Part shown: positions 16,839-24,322 of the stretch, piece by piece | Numbering within the stretch: position 1 is the first letter of the stretch | How the letters are laid out: every line of letters begins with the position of its first letter | Source of the DNA: Oceaniglobus indicus | Lineage (GTDB): Bacteria; Pseudomonadota; Alphaproteobacteria; Rhodobacterales; Rhodobacteraceae | Assembly: GCF_002751875.1 (NCBI RefSeq) | Contig: NZ_NMZM01000007.1 | Span: forward strand, 124,001-188,000 | DNA: 64,000 bases | Direction: 5' to 3' | Notes under the pieces: model-generated | What the model was told of the DNA's origin: nothing | Database searches by the model: none | Seen by the model: only the letters and a program-made list of their open reading frames with translations | Translations under genes and position numbers: made by a program

Positions 16839-16902
16839 CCGGCAAGAAAAAACCGCGCGTTCAAGGCGTGGGCGTCCCGGCTTTTTCTTGCTTCAAATAC
16901 TC
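16831..16902. repeat. Large inverted repeat around the interspersed repeat
   Basis: GAGTATTT..GGCAAGAAAAA (16831-16851) pairs with TTTTTCTTGC..AAATACTC (16882-16902): 18 of 21 positions match, with a 30-nt loop. It appears to be two head-to-head copies of the family repeat. It lies between two divergent genes, so it is not an obvious terminator for either. Confidence 0.65.
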
Positions 16903-16977
16903 TCGCGCGAAGCGCGTCCGACGCGGATTTGAAACGATGTCCTGTCGTTCCCATATCGTCTCTCAAGGAGATATCTC

Positions 16978-17973
16978 ATGCATTATTCCGTTCTCGATCT
17001 TTCGCCTGTTCCCGAAGGCGAAAACGCCGCGCGGGCGATCGCGAATTCCGTCGACCTGGCGCGTCATGCCGAAAGCTGGGGCTATCACCGCCACTGGATG
17101 GCCGAGCATCACAACATGCCCGGCATCGCCAGTGCGGCGACGTCGGTCCTGATCGGTCATATCGCCGATGCCACCCGCACGATCCGGGTCGGGGCGGGAG
17201 GCATCATGTTGCCCAATCACGCGCCGATCGCCATAGCCGAACAATTCGGCACGCTGGCCACGATCCATCCGGGGCGGATCGACCTGGGGCTGGGGCGGGC
17301 GCCGGGCGGCGACATGGCCGTGGCGCGCGCGTTCCGCCGGCCGGGCAGCGATGATTTCCCACAGGATGTGGTCGATCTGATCGGCTATCTGGGCGAACCG
17401 CGCGAGGGCGCGGCGGTGCGCGCCCATCCGGGCGAGGGGACCCATGTGCCCGTCTGGATCCTCGGCTCGTCGCTTTATGGCGCGCAACTGGCGGCGCACT
17501 TGGGGCTGCCCTATGCCTTCGCGTCGCATTTCGCACCCGACGCGCTGGAGCAGGCGTTCGAGGTATATCGCCGCCATTTCCGCCCTTCGGCGCAACTGGG
17601 GCGGCCGCATGCAATGCTGGCGGTCAACGTATTCGCCGCCGATACCGATGCGGAAGGCGCGTTCCTGCGCACCTCGATGGAGCAGGCCTTTGCCCGCCTG
17701 CGGACCGGCCAGCCCGGAAAACTGCCGCGTCCGGTCGAGGACATAGGTGCCGCGATCGGCGCGCCGATGTTGCAGGGTGTCAACCACGCCCTGCGGATCA
17801 CCGCCACCGGATCGCCAGACAGCGTGCGCGCGAAACTGTCCGAGTTGATTGCCGCCCACCGGCCCGACGAAGTGATTCTGACGGGCCAGATCCATGACCA
17901 CGCGGCACGTCTGCGATCGTTCGAGATTGCCGCCGACGTTCTGTCGGGGTGGAACAAGACCCACGCGGCCTGA
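16978..17973 (+). CDS. Luciferase-like (LLM) flavin-dependent oxidoreductase
   Basis: TIM-barrel flavin monooxygenase of 331 residues, MsnO8/YhbW-like group. Visible blocks: [20 protein letters not shown], the strongly conserved [17 protein letters not shown] (EHHN flavin/substrate motif), [20 protein letters not shown], and [15 protein letters not shown]. The family uses reduced FMN from a separate reductase; the substrate is unknown. The ATG follows a strong AAGGAGA at 8-9 nt. It is transcribed alone, away from the aminotransferase gene. Confidence 0.9.
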   Translation: MHYSVLDLSPVPEGENAARAIANSVDLARHAESWGYHRHWMAEHHNMPGIASAATSVLIGHIADATRTIRVGAGGIMLPNHAPIAIAEQFGTLATIHPGRIDLGLGRAPGGDMAVARAFRRPGSDDFPQDVVDLIGYLGEPREGAAVRAHPGEGTHVPVWILGSSLYGAQLAAHLGLPYAFASHFAPDALEQAFEVYRRHFRPSAQLGRPHAMLAVNVFAADTDAEGAFLRTSMEQAFARLRTGQPGKLPRPVEDIGAAIGAPMLQGVNHALRITATGSPDSVRAKLSELIAAHRPDEVILTGQIHDHAARLRSFEIAADVLSGWNKTHAA

Positions 17974-18126
17974 CGCCATCGGCTGTTGATCGCCTCGCCG
18001 GCCGTTCGGGGCCGCGAGGGAATTGCGCGCGCGCTGTGGACACCCCGCGCGAAATCGCGGACGTTTCGCGGGCGGGATCGGCCATGGCCGACCGTTGATC
18101 GACGCGTTGCAATGGAGGCGGACCCG

Positions 18127-18777
18127 ATGCCGACGATTCTTGTCTATGGCGACAGCAATTCACACGGGACGCCGCCCATGGCCGAGCGTGGCGTCTGGCA
18201 ACGCATGACTGCCGCCAAACGCTGGCCCATGGTGATGCAGCGCGCCCTGGGCGCCGAATGGGACGTGATCGTCGAGGCGCTGCCCGGGCGCACCACCGTG
18301 CATCCCGATCCTGTGGAAGGCCAGCACAAGAACGGCCTGCCGCCGCTGCGCGCGATACTCGAAAGTCACGCGCCGCTGGACTTGGTGGTGCTGATGTTGG
18401 GGACCAACGATCTGAAGATGCGGTTCAACCTGCCGGCCATCGATATCGCCACATCGGTGGGCCGGCTGATCGAGGAGGTCCGCAACAGCGCCGCCGCCGG
18501 CGACATCATGGTCGTCTGCCCGGCACCTGTGCGCGAGGTCGGCTGTCTTGCCGACGTGTTCCAGGGCGCCGAGACGCGCGGTGCCGGTCTGTTCGTGCAC
18601 ATGATGCAGGAGGCGGCGCGGCGCGGTTGCGGGTTCGTCGATGCCGGCGCCCATGTTTCGGTCGATCCGCTGGACGGTGTGCACCTGGATGTGCGCGCCC
18701 ATGCGGTGCTGGGCGCCGCCATGGCCGAAGCGGTGCGCGACCGCCATGCCCGGATGCAGAAGGGGCCGCTGGCATGA
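18127..18777 (+). CDS. SGNH/GDSL-family hydrolase (arylesterase-like)
   Basis: Serine hydrolase of 216 residues. Block I is ILVYGDSNSHG (Ser nucleophile in GDSN), block III LMLGTNDLK (oxyanion Asn) and block V DGVHLDVRAHAVLG (catalytic Asp and His). No signal peptide is visible from the chosen start, which has GGAGG 8 nt upstream; the frame is open further upstream but without a suitable site. It would hydrolyse acyl or aryl esters; substrate unknown. Its stop overlaps the next gene (ATGA), making a three-gene operon with two lipoproteins. Confidence 0.87.
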   Translation: MPTILVYGDSNSHGTPPMAERGVWQRMTAAKRWPMVMQRALGAEWDVIVEALPGRTTVHPDPVEGQHKNGLPPLRAILESHAPLDLVVLMLGTNDLKMRFNLPAIDIATSVGRLIEEVRNSAAAGDIMVVCPAPVREVGCLADVFQGAETRGAGLFVHMMQEAARRGCGFVDAGAHVSVDPLDGVHLDVRAHAVLGAAMAEAVRDRHARMQKGPLA

Positions 18778-19118
18778 TCCGGGCCGTGTCCGGCGGGCTG
18801 ATCCTGCTGCTGTTGGCGGCCTGCACCCCAGAGCCCGAGTCCCCCGGCATCGGTCCGGGCGGCTACGATCCCGACATGATCCGGAACCAGCAGGCGGCCT
18901 GCGAAAAACGTGACGGGCGCTGGGCCGAAGGCCGCAAGGGCGGTGGATTCGTCTGTTACCTTGAAACGCGCGATGCGAACCGGCGCTGCACCGCCGCCAC
19001 CGATTGCGAGGGCCTTTGCCTTGCGCGCTCGGGCACCTGCGCCCCGATCAAGCCGATTTTCGGCTGTAACGAAGTGCTGAACGCCCTCGGGGCGCGGACA
19101 ACGCTGTGCGTGGAATGA
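18774..19118 (+). CDS. Cysteine-rich putative lipoprotein
   Basis: Protein of 114 residues with a lipoprotein signal ending in a lipobox (LLLLAAC, Cys17) and a mature part rich in Cys. The pattern includes QQAACEKRDGRW, GGFVCYLETRD, RRCTAATDCEGLCLARSGTC and GCNEVLNAL, suggesting several disulfides in the periplasm. I do not recognise a characterised family. ATGA overlap with the GDSL gene before it and ATGA overlap with the lipocalin gene after it argue for a shared envelope function. Confidence 0.75.
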   Translation: MIRAVSGGLILLLLAACTPEPESPGIGPGGYDPDMIRNQQAACEKRDGRWAEGRKGGGFVCYLETRDANRRCTAATDCEGLCLARSGTCAPIKPIFGCNEVLNALGARTTLCVE

Positions 19119-19663
19119 TCCGCGCGCTGAGTGTCGTGCTGCTGCTCGGCGCCTGCGCCGCGCAACCGGTGGAAAGCCCCGACCGGTCCGCCGTTTATCG
19201 GGACGGCGACATCACCATCGCCTCGAACGCATTGTTCGATCCGCGCCGCTTTGGCGGAACGTGGTACGAGGTGGCGCGATATCCCGTGGCCTTTCAGGCG
19301 GGCTGTGTCGGGGCGCGGTCGGAGTATACGCTGCAGGCCGGCGGAACGTTCGACATCGTGAACACCTGTGGCGACGGGCCGTCGGCAGGGGTTGCCCGGC
19401 GGATCGAAGGGCGCGCGCGCGTCGTCGGTCCGGGGCGGTTGTCGGTGGACCTGGACGGGGTCGCAACCGATGCCCCGTATTGGGTGCTGTGGGTGGACGA
19501 AGGGTATCGCACCGCCGTGATCGGCATGCCGTCCGGCAGGGCGGGATGGATCCTGAACCGCGATGTGCGGATTCCGCCCGACCGTCTGGCGGCGGCGCGC
19601 GAGGTGCTGGCCTTCAACGGCTATGACCTGTCGCGCATGGTGCATGTGCCGCCGGCCCCGTGA
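19115..19663 (+). CDS. Lipocalin-family outer-membrane lipoprotein (Blc-like)
   Basis: Protein of 182 residues with a lipoprotein signal (MIRALSVVLLLGAC) and a lipocalin barrel. The lipocalin signature is RRFGGTWYEVARYPVAFQAGC (G-x-W motif), with later strands YWVLWVDEGYRTAVIG and the C-terminal GWILNRDVRIPPDRL. Blc-type lipocalins bind lysophospholipids or fatty acids in the outer membrane. Downstream position after a GDSL esterase makes lipid handling plausible (inference). Start chosen at the ATG in the ATGA overlap; an upstream in-frame start adds three residues only. Confidence 0.88.
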   Translation: MIRALSVVLLLGACAAQPVESPDRSAVYRDGDITIASNALFDPRRFGGTWYEVARYPVAFQAGCVGARSEYTLQAGGTFDIVNTCGDGPSAGVARRIEGRARVVGPGRLSVDLDGVATDAPYWVLWVDEGYRTAVIGMPSGRAGWILNRDVRIPPDRLAAAREVLAFNGYDLSRMVHVPPAP

Positions 19664-19929
19664 AGCGCGGTGATGCTGGTTCGCGTGGCTTGGACGGGGC
19701 GGCGTTGGGCGAATCGTGTTGTGGTTCACTGCGGGCAGGGCACAGGCGCATGCGACGGGGATCGGAGCGCGCCGCGCGGGCGTAGTGCCGTCGGCAAGAA
19801 GTTGGGCCCGGGTGGCCAGCGCGTTGAAACTCTGTCAGGGGCATGGCGTCACCGCGTCGCGCGATTTCCGCATTGGCCTTCGCGCATGCGCGGCATAGGT
19901 TCTGCAGGGCTTGCAAGGAGAGACGACAG

Positions 19930-20802
19930 ATGTCCGATATTGAAAGTTATCAACCGCCGAAGGTCTGGACCTGGGACACCGAGTCCGGCGGCACGTTTGC
20001 CAGTACGAACCGGCCCATTGCCGGGGCGACCCATGATGAGGAGCTTCAGGTCGGTCGCCATCCGCTGCAACTGTATTCTCTTGCGACGCCGAACGGGGTC
20101 AAGGTCACGGTGCTTCTGGAGGAATTGCTGGAGGCCGGTATCGAGGGCGCGGAATACGACGCTTGGCTGATCCGCATCGGCGAGGGCGACCAGTTCGGCA
20201 GCGATTTCGTCGCGATCAATCCGAACTCCAAGATCCCCGCGATGATGGATCATTCGACCACACCGCCCACCCGGATCTTCGAATCCGGTGCGATCCTGCT
20301 GTATCTGGCGGAAAAGTTCGGCGCCTTCCTGACCGATGCCGACCACCGCGCCGAGATGTTGTCGTGGCTAATGTGGCAGATGGGCAGCGCGCCTTACCTC
20401 GGGGGCGGTTTCGGCCATTTCTATGCCTATGCCCCCTACAAGATGGAATACCCGATCAACCGCTTCGCGATGGAAACGAAGCGGCAGCTGGATGTGCTGA
20501 ACCGGCATCTGGCCGATCACGAGTGGATGGCCGGTGGCCAGTACACCATCGCCGATATCGCGATCTGGGCGTGGTACGGGCAGCTGGTCCTCGGGCGGCA
20601 GTACGATGCAGCCGAGTTTCTGGACGTCGAAAGCTATACCCATGTTCTGGCCTGGGCGAAGAAGATCGACGCCCGTCCGGCCGTTCAGCGCGGGCAGATC
20701 GTCAACAAGACCAGCGGCCCGTTGGAGCGGCAACTGCACGAACGCCACGATGCCACCGATTTCGACACCGAAACCCAGGACAAGATCGCCGGATCGGAGT
20801 GA
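19930..20802 (+). CDS. yghU: Glutathione-dependent disulfide-bond oxidoreductase YghU
   Basis: GST-fold protein of 290 residues. It begins MSDIESYQPPKVWTWD and has the Nu-class features: NRPIAGATHDEELQVG before the thioredoxin domain, LATPNGVKVTVLLEE at the glutathione site, INPNSKIPAMMDH, FESGAILLYLAEKFG and the helical YTIADIAIWAWYG. E. coli YghU reduces disulfides and peroxides using two glutathiones. The ATG has AAGGAG about 10 nt upstream. The 266 bp before it (19664-19929) show no gene or clear signal. It stands alone. Confidence 0.94.
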   Translation: MSDIESYQPPKVWTWDTESGGTFASTNRPIAGATHDEELQVGRHPLQLYSLATPNGVKVTVLLEELLEAGIEGAEYDAWLIRIGEGDQFGSDFVAINPNSKIPAMMDHSTTPPTRIFESGAILLYLAEKFGAFLTDADHRAEMLSWLMWQMGSAPYLGGGFGHFYAYAPYKMEYPINRFAMETKRQLDVLNRHLADHEWMAGGQYTIADIAIWAWYGQLVLGRQYDAAEFLDVESYTHVLAWAKKIDARPAVQRGQIVNKTSGPLERQLHERHDATDFDTETQDKIAGSE

Positions 20803-20863
20803 TCGTCGCCGGCCGGTTCGCGGTGCGGGCCGGCCCGTGACCTGTGGCGCCGCGGGATCCGGC

Positions 20864-21679
20864 CTAGCGGCCCCTGAACACCGGCGGGCGTTTTTCCAGG
20901 AAGGCAGTGCGCCCTTCGATGTAATCCGCGCTGGCGTAACAGGCGGCGACCATGCGGGCCACGTGGTCGTGGTCGGGGTTTTCCGCTTGGGCCGCGCGGA
21001 TCGCCGCCTTGGCCGCGGCGATCGTCAACGGGGCGTTGGCGGCGATGCGGCCGGCCAGTGCCTCGACCTCTGCGCCCAAGGCATCCACGGGCACCACGTG
21101 GTTGACCAGCCCCATGGCGCGGGCCCGGTCGGCGTTGAACAGCGTCGCGGTGTACAGCACTTCGGCGGCGACGGACGGGCCGACGGTATCGACCAGCCGT
21201 GTCACCGCGTCCAGGCCATAGCCGAGGCCCATCTTGCCCGCCGTGATCCCCAACCGCGCATCGTCGGCGCAGATCCGCAGGTCACAGGCCAGCGCCAGCG
21301 CCATGCCGCCCCCGACACAGACGCCCCGGATCATGGCGATGGTGGGTTTGGCGAAATCGCAAAGCTGGCGCTCGGCGGCCTCGGAGGTGCGGTTATAGTC
21401 GGCGACGGCGGCGTCGCCCGATCGCTGCTCTCCGAATTCCGAGATGTCGGCGCCTGACACGAAGGCCCGGTCTCCGGCGCCCGACAGCACGACGACCCGC
21501 ACCGCACCGTCATCGCCCAGCAACGCCAGGGCATCCGACAAGCCCGCCCACATCGCAAGCGACATCGCGTTCAGCTTTGCGGGCTGGTTGAACAGGATCC
21601 GTCCCACCGGCACGCCCGCGGTGACGACGATGCGTCCGTCCGCCAGATCGTGGGTGCGTGCCGCCGTCGTGTCCGCCAT
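20864..21679 (-). CDS. Enoyl-CoA hydratase/isomerase family protein
   Basis: Crotonase-fold protein of 271 residues. Oxyanion-hole segments are SGAGDRAFVSGADISEFG and IRGVCVGGGMALALACDLR. It would hydrate 2-enoyl-CoA in fatty-acid or amino-acid breakdown, though crotonase paralogues have many substrates. The position of the first catalytic Glu of true hydratases was not resolved by eye. The gene ends in the family-typical segment FLEKRPPVFRGR. Transcribed divergently from the lytic transglycosylase gene, with 157 bp between. Confidence 0.88.
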   Translation of the reverse strand: MADTTAARTHDLADGRIVVTAGVPVGRILFNQPAKLNAMSLAMWAGLSDALALLGDDGAVRVVVLSGAGDRAFVSGADISEFGEQRSGDAAVADYNRTSEAAERQLCDFAKPTIAMIRGVCVGGGMALALACDLRICADDARLGITAGKMGLGYGLDAVTRLVDTVGPSVAAEVLYTATLFNADRARAMGLVNHVVPVDALGAEVEALAGRIAANAPLTIAAAKAAIRAAQAENPDHDHVARMVAACYASADYIEGRTAFLEKRPPVFRGR

Positions 21680-21836
21680 TGTCCGTCTCCATCCCTGTCC
21701 AACACATTGTCGGTATATACGGGACCGGCCGCGATGCCAGTCGCATGGCCATGGACCTGGCGCGGCGCGCCGCCGTCTTGGTGCGATGGGTCAGAACAGG
21801 CTTGCCCCGCGATCCCGGTGCCGACATTCTGGGGCC

Positions 21837-22628
21837 ATGGTTCCGCGTCGGCGTCTGGCATATCACTTCGGGCTGGCAGCCCTGATCGCGGCCCTTGCCG
21901 TTGCGCCGATCCGCGCCGAGGTGCGCCCGAAACCGCGCCCGCCGGGGCTGGTTGACGTGATCCCCGAAACCCAATGGGATCATCACGGGCGCGGCGCCGC
22001 CTGGACCCGCGCCGCCCTGGCCGCCCTGAAAAGCCATGGCGCGCCCCTGGCCGATACCGTGCCGGGCGATATCGGGCAGTGGTGCCCCGGCTATGCCACC
22101 GGCGATGCGGCGCAGCGGCGCGCGTTCTGGGTCGGGTTTCTGTCGGCCCTGGCGAAATACGAAAGCCGCTGGCGGCCTGGGGCGGTCGGGGGCGGCGGGC
22201 GCTGGTTCGGTCTGTTGCAGATCCTTCCGGCGACGGCGCGCGGATATGGCTGCCGCGCGCGGTCGGGCGCTGCGTTGAAGACCGGGGCCGACAACCTGTC
22301 CTGTGCGATCCGCATCATGGCCCGCACCGTCCGGCGCGACGGTGTGATCCACGCCCGCACGCCACGCTGGAGCGGTGTCGCCGCCGACTGGGGGCCCATG
22401 CGATCGGACCGGAAGCGCGCCGAGATGGCCGAATGGCTGAGGTCGCAGAGCTATTGCCAGCGCATGACCAGCCCGCGACCCAAGGCGCGACCGGCGTTGC
22501 GCGCGTCGGGCAACACGGCCGAGGCGTCGGCCATCGCCAGGATCCGTCCGGTGCATCCCGAAAGGCGGCAGGTCTTGCCACCGTCGCCGCCACCTGGCCG
22601 TGACTTCGCCGCGTCAGACCGGCTTTGA
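21837..22628 (+). CDS. Lytic transglycosylase (SLT domain)
   Basis: Exported peptidoglycan lyase of 263 residues. After a basic start and hydrophobic segment (LAYHFGLAALIAALAVAPIRA, cleavage near residue 27) comes an SLT-type domain: catalytic Glu109 in ALAKYESRW and the GLLQILPATARGYGC block (125-139), with Cys139 and further Cys that may be disulfide-bonded. The C-terminal 40 residues are basic, low-complexity and Pro-rich. The gene converges on and overlaps the acyltransferase gene by 15 bp at the 3' ends. Confidence 0.85.
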   Translation: MVPRRRLAYHFGLAALIAALAVAPIRAEVRPKPRPPGLVDVIPETQWDHHGRGAAWTRAALAALKSHGAPLADTVPGDIGQWCPGYATGDAAQRRAFWVGFLSALAKYESRWRPGAVGGGGRWFGLLQILPATARGYGCRARSGAALKTGADNLSCAIRIMARTVRRDGVIHARTPRWSGVAADWGPMRSDRKRAEMAEWLRSQSYCQRMTSPRPKARPALRASGNTAEASAIARIRPVHPERRQVLPPSPPPGRDFAASDRL

Positions 22629-23489
22629 CACCGGGATCCAGCGGGGGCGCGCGGTGCTGTCGATCAGCGACAGGGCAGGCGCGTGGCGACCGCCCAGGGC
22701 CAGCGTGGCGCGTCGCAGCATCTCGATCCCGTCTTCGGACCGCACCGGCAGCGCGGTGGGCGAAATCGCATCGCCGATCCGGACGCGATAGGGTTGCCGC
22801 ATCTTGTTCAGCGTCTCGTGAAACAGCGTGATGTCGCGCAATGTCGGGTGGATCAGGTCGAACAGATAGAACAGGGCCGAATTGCGCGCCTGGATGTTGA
22901 CCGGGATCACCGGCAGATCGAACCGGCGGGCAATCATCGCGGCGCTGGTCATCCAGGGCCGTTCATGCAGTTTCAGGCCGCGCCGCTTGGCCAGGCGCCC
23001 CGAGGGAAAGATCAGCCCAATGCGTCCGTCGGCGATGGCCCGCCGGGTCAGCGCCATGGTTTCGCGGGTTTTGGTCAGCGATCGCCGGTCCTGCCGCCAT
23101 TCGACCGGCAGGATGAGGCTGTCCATTTGCGGCATGATCCGCAGGATGTCGGAGTTGGCATAGATGAACAGGTCGGGCCGGCGGCGCGCGATCAGATGAT
23201 GCAGGATGATGCCGTCGGCAATTCCCGTGGGATGGTTGGCCACCAGCAGGGCTGGACCGTGGCGGGGGATATGTTCAAGCCCCGAGACGCAGACCTTTTT
23301 GGCCAGCAGGCGCCCCATGAACGACATCAGTTCGGGGGTTGGACGGTCTTTCAGGCGTTCGGCGATTTCGACGGTCTTGCCGTATCCCAGAAGGGTTTCC
23401 AGGCCGCGGCGCGCCGTGGCCGCGAATTGCGTGTCCCGATACAACCACGGCGCGCGCTCCGCGATCAGGGGATCGATCCGGTGTCTCAT
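22614..23489 (-). CDS. Lysophospholipid acyltransferase family protein (PlsC-like)
   Basis: Acyltransferase of 291 residues. The first motif is VANHPTGIADG, a variant of HX4D with five residues between His and Asp, followed by IFPSGRLAKRRG (FPEG-like motif III) and FDLPVIPVNIQARNS (motif IV). It would transfer acyl chains to a glycerolipid or an aminolipid at the inner membrane. A perfect 23-bp palindrome lies 19-41 bp upstream of the ATG, implying tight repression by a TetR-like protein not encoded in this window. It overlaps the lytic transglycosylase gene tail to tail. Confidence 0.82.
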   Translation of the reverse strand: MRHRIDPLIAERAPWLYRDTQFAATARRGLETLLGYGKTVEIAERLKDRPTPELMSFMGRLLAKKVCVSGLEHIPRHGPALLVANHPTGIADGIILHHLIARRRPDLFIYANSDILRIMPQMDSLILPVEWRQDRRSLTKTRETMALTRRAIADGRIGLIFPSGRLAKRRGLKLHERPWMTSAAMIARRFDLPVIPVNIQARNSALFYLFDLIHPTLRDITLFHETLNKMRQPYRVRIGDAISPTALPVRSEDGIEMLRRATLALGGRHAPALSLIDSTARPRWIPVSKPV

Positions 23490-23507
23490 GGCGTCCTCGG
23501 AACACTG

Positions 23508-23530
23508 ACCTGTCTTTTGTAAAGACAGGT
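23508..23530. promoter_or_regulatory. Perfect palindromic operator upstream of the acyltransferase gene
   Basis: ACCTGTCTTT (23508-23517) and AAAGACAGGT (23521-23530) are exact reverse complements around TGT. The long arms and short centre fit a TetR-family operator. It lies directly in front of the 23489 start and so probably covers the promoter. No regulator gene adjoins it. Confidence 0.7.
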
Positions 23531-23548
23531 AATATCGAATCTGTTCCG

Positions 23549-23566
23549 CGTCACGTCAAAGTGACG
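23549..23566. promoter_or_regulatory. Second dyad near the acyltransferase promoter
   Basis: CGTCAC-GTCAAA-GTGACG is a perfect 6-bp inverted repeat 18 bp beyond the 23-bp palindrome. It may be a further protein site; the role is unknown. Confidence 0.3.
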
Positions 23567-23609
23567 AAAATCGGCCGCCGCTGTTGTTTTTGACCACCCT
23601 GTAACGACG

Positions 23610-23636
23610 ATGCGCCCGGCACGGGGCCGGGCGCAT
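23610..23636 (-). terminator. Candidate terminator hairpin after the DJ-1/PfpI gene
   Basis: ATGCGCCCGGC and GCCGGGCGCAT form an 11-bp GC-rich stem with a 5-nt loop, 23 bp past the stop of the DJ-1/PfpI gene. No T run follows in either direction, so termination would be weak or Rho-assisted. Confidence 0.45.
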
Positions 23637-23659
23637 GCGATCAGCGGTCAATCGCTGCC

Positions 23660-24220
23660 TCAGGCGGCGGGGCGTTCGTGACGGCCTTCCTGGACCTCTT
23701 CGATGATCTTGGCCACGAAGTCGTTCAGATCATCGGGATTGCGGCTGGTGATGATGCCGTTGTCGACGGCGACGGATTTGTCCACCACGTTGGCGCCGGC
23801 GTTCTTCAGGTCGGTCCGGATCGACGGATACGACGTCATTTCGCGCCCCTTGACCACATCGGCCTCGATCAGCATCCAGGGACCGTGACAAATGGCCGCG
23901 ACGACCTTGCCGGCCTTCACGAACTCCTTCACCCGGTTCACGGCGTCGGGTTCGGTGCGCAGGATGTCGGGGTTGATCTGGCCGCCGGGGAGCACCAGCG
24001 CATCGTAATCGCTGACATTGGCGTCGGAAATCGCCATGTCGACCTTGGCCGTTTCACCCCAGTCACCGCCGTCCCAGCCGCGGATGTCCTTGCCATCGGG
24101 GGATGCGACGTGAACCGTGGCGCCCGCCGCGGCCAGCTTGTCGCGCGGCACTTCCAGCTCCGATTGCTCGAAACCGTTGGTGGACATGATCAGAATCTTG
24201 GCGTTTGCAATCTCTGGCAT
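23660..24220 (-). CDS. DJ-1/PfpI family protein (YhbO-like)
   Basis: Protein of 186 residues with the class I glutamine amidotransferase-like fold. The nucleophile elbow is AAICHGPW with Cys111-His112, and the activating Glu18 is in NGFEQSEL. Members are described as protease-like or as deglycases acting on methylglyoxal-damaged molecules under stress; activity cannot be decided from sequence. A perfect 17-bp dyad lies 24 bp upstream of the start. The gene appears transcribed alone. Confidence 0.88.
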   Translation of the reverse strand: MPEIANAKILIMSTNGFEQSELEVPRDKLAAAGATVHVASPDGKDIRGWDGGDWGETAKVDMAISDANVSDYDALVLPGGQINPDILRTEPDAVNRVKEFVKAGKVVAAICHGPWMLIEADVVKGREMTSYPSIRTDLKNAGANVVDKSVAVDNGIITSRNPDDLNDFVAKIIEEVQEGRHERPAA

Positions 24221-24243
24221 TGTTCATTCCTTGTGTTCCGGAT

Positions 24244-24260
24244 GCGTCCCCGTGGGACGC
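24244..24260. promoter_or_regulatory. Perfect dyad upstream of the DJ-1/PfpI gene
   Basis: GCGTCCC-CGT-GGGACGC, seven exact pairs with a 3-nt centre, 24-40 bp before the start codon. It is either an operator or a 5'UTR hairpin. No regulator is known. Confidence 0.4.
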
Positions 24261-24281
24261 TGTCGGATCAGCAACGGAAAG

Positions 24282-24315
24282 GGCACGCCCGCTGTTCCAT
24301 CGGACGTGCCTTTTT
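24282..24315. terminator. Terminator between pepN and the DJ-1/PfpI gene
   Basis: GGCACGCCC (24282-24290) pairs with GGACGTGCC (24302-24310), including one G-T pair, around an 11-nt loop. TTTTT follows on the plus strand. For pepN, which ends at 24323 on the minus strand, the stem is followed by CTTTCC, a poorer tract. Confidence 0.55.
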
Positions 24316-24322
24316 GTCGCCA

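Noticed and set aside
19664-19929. Possible gene or promoter in the 266-bp gap before yghU
   Set aside because: Short frames have no family resemblance and no convincing -35/-10 pair was found; only the yghU ribosome site is clear.
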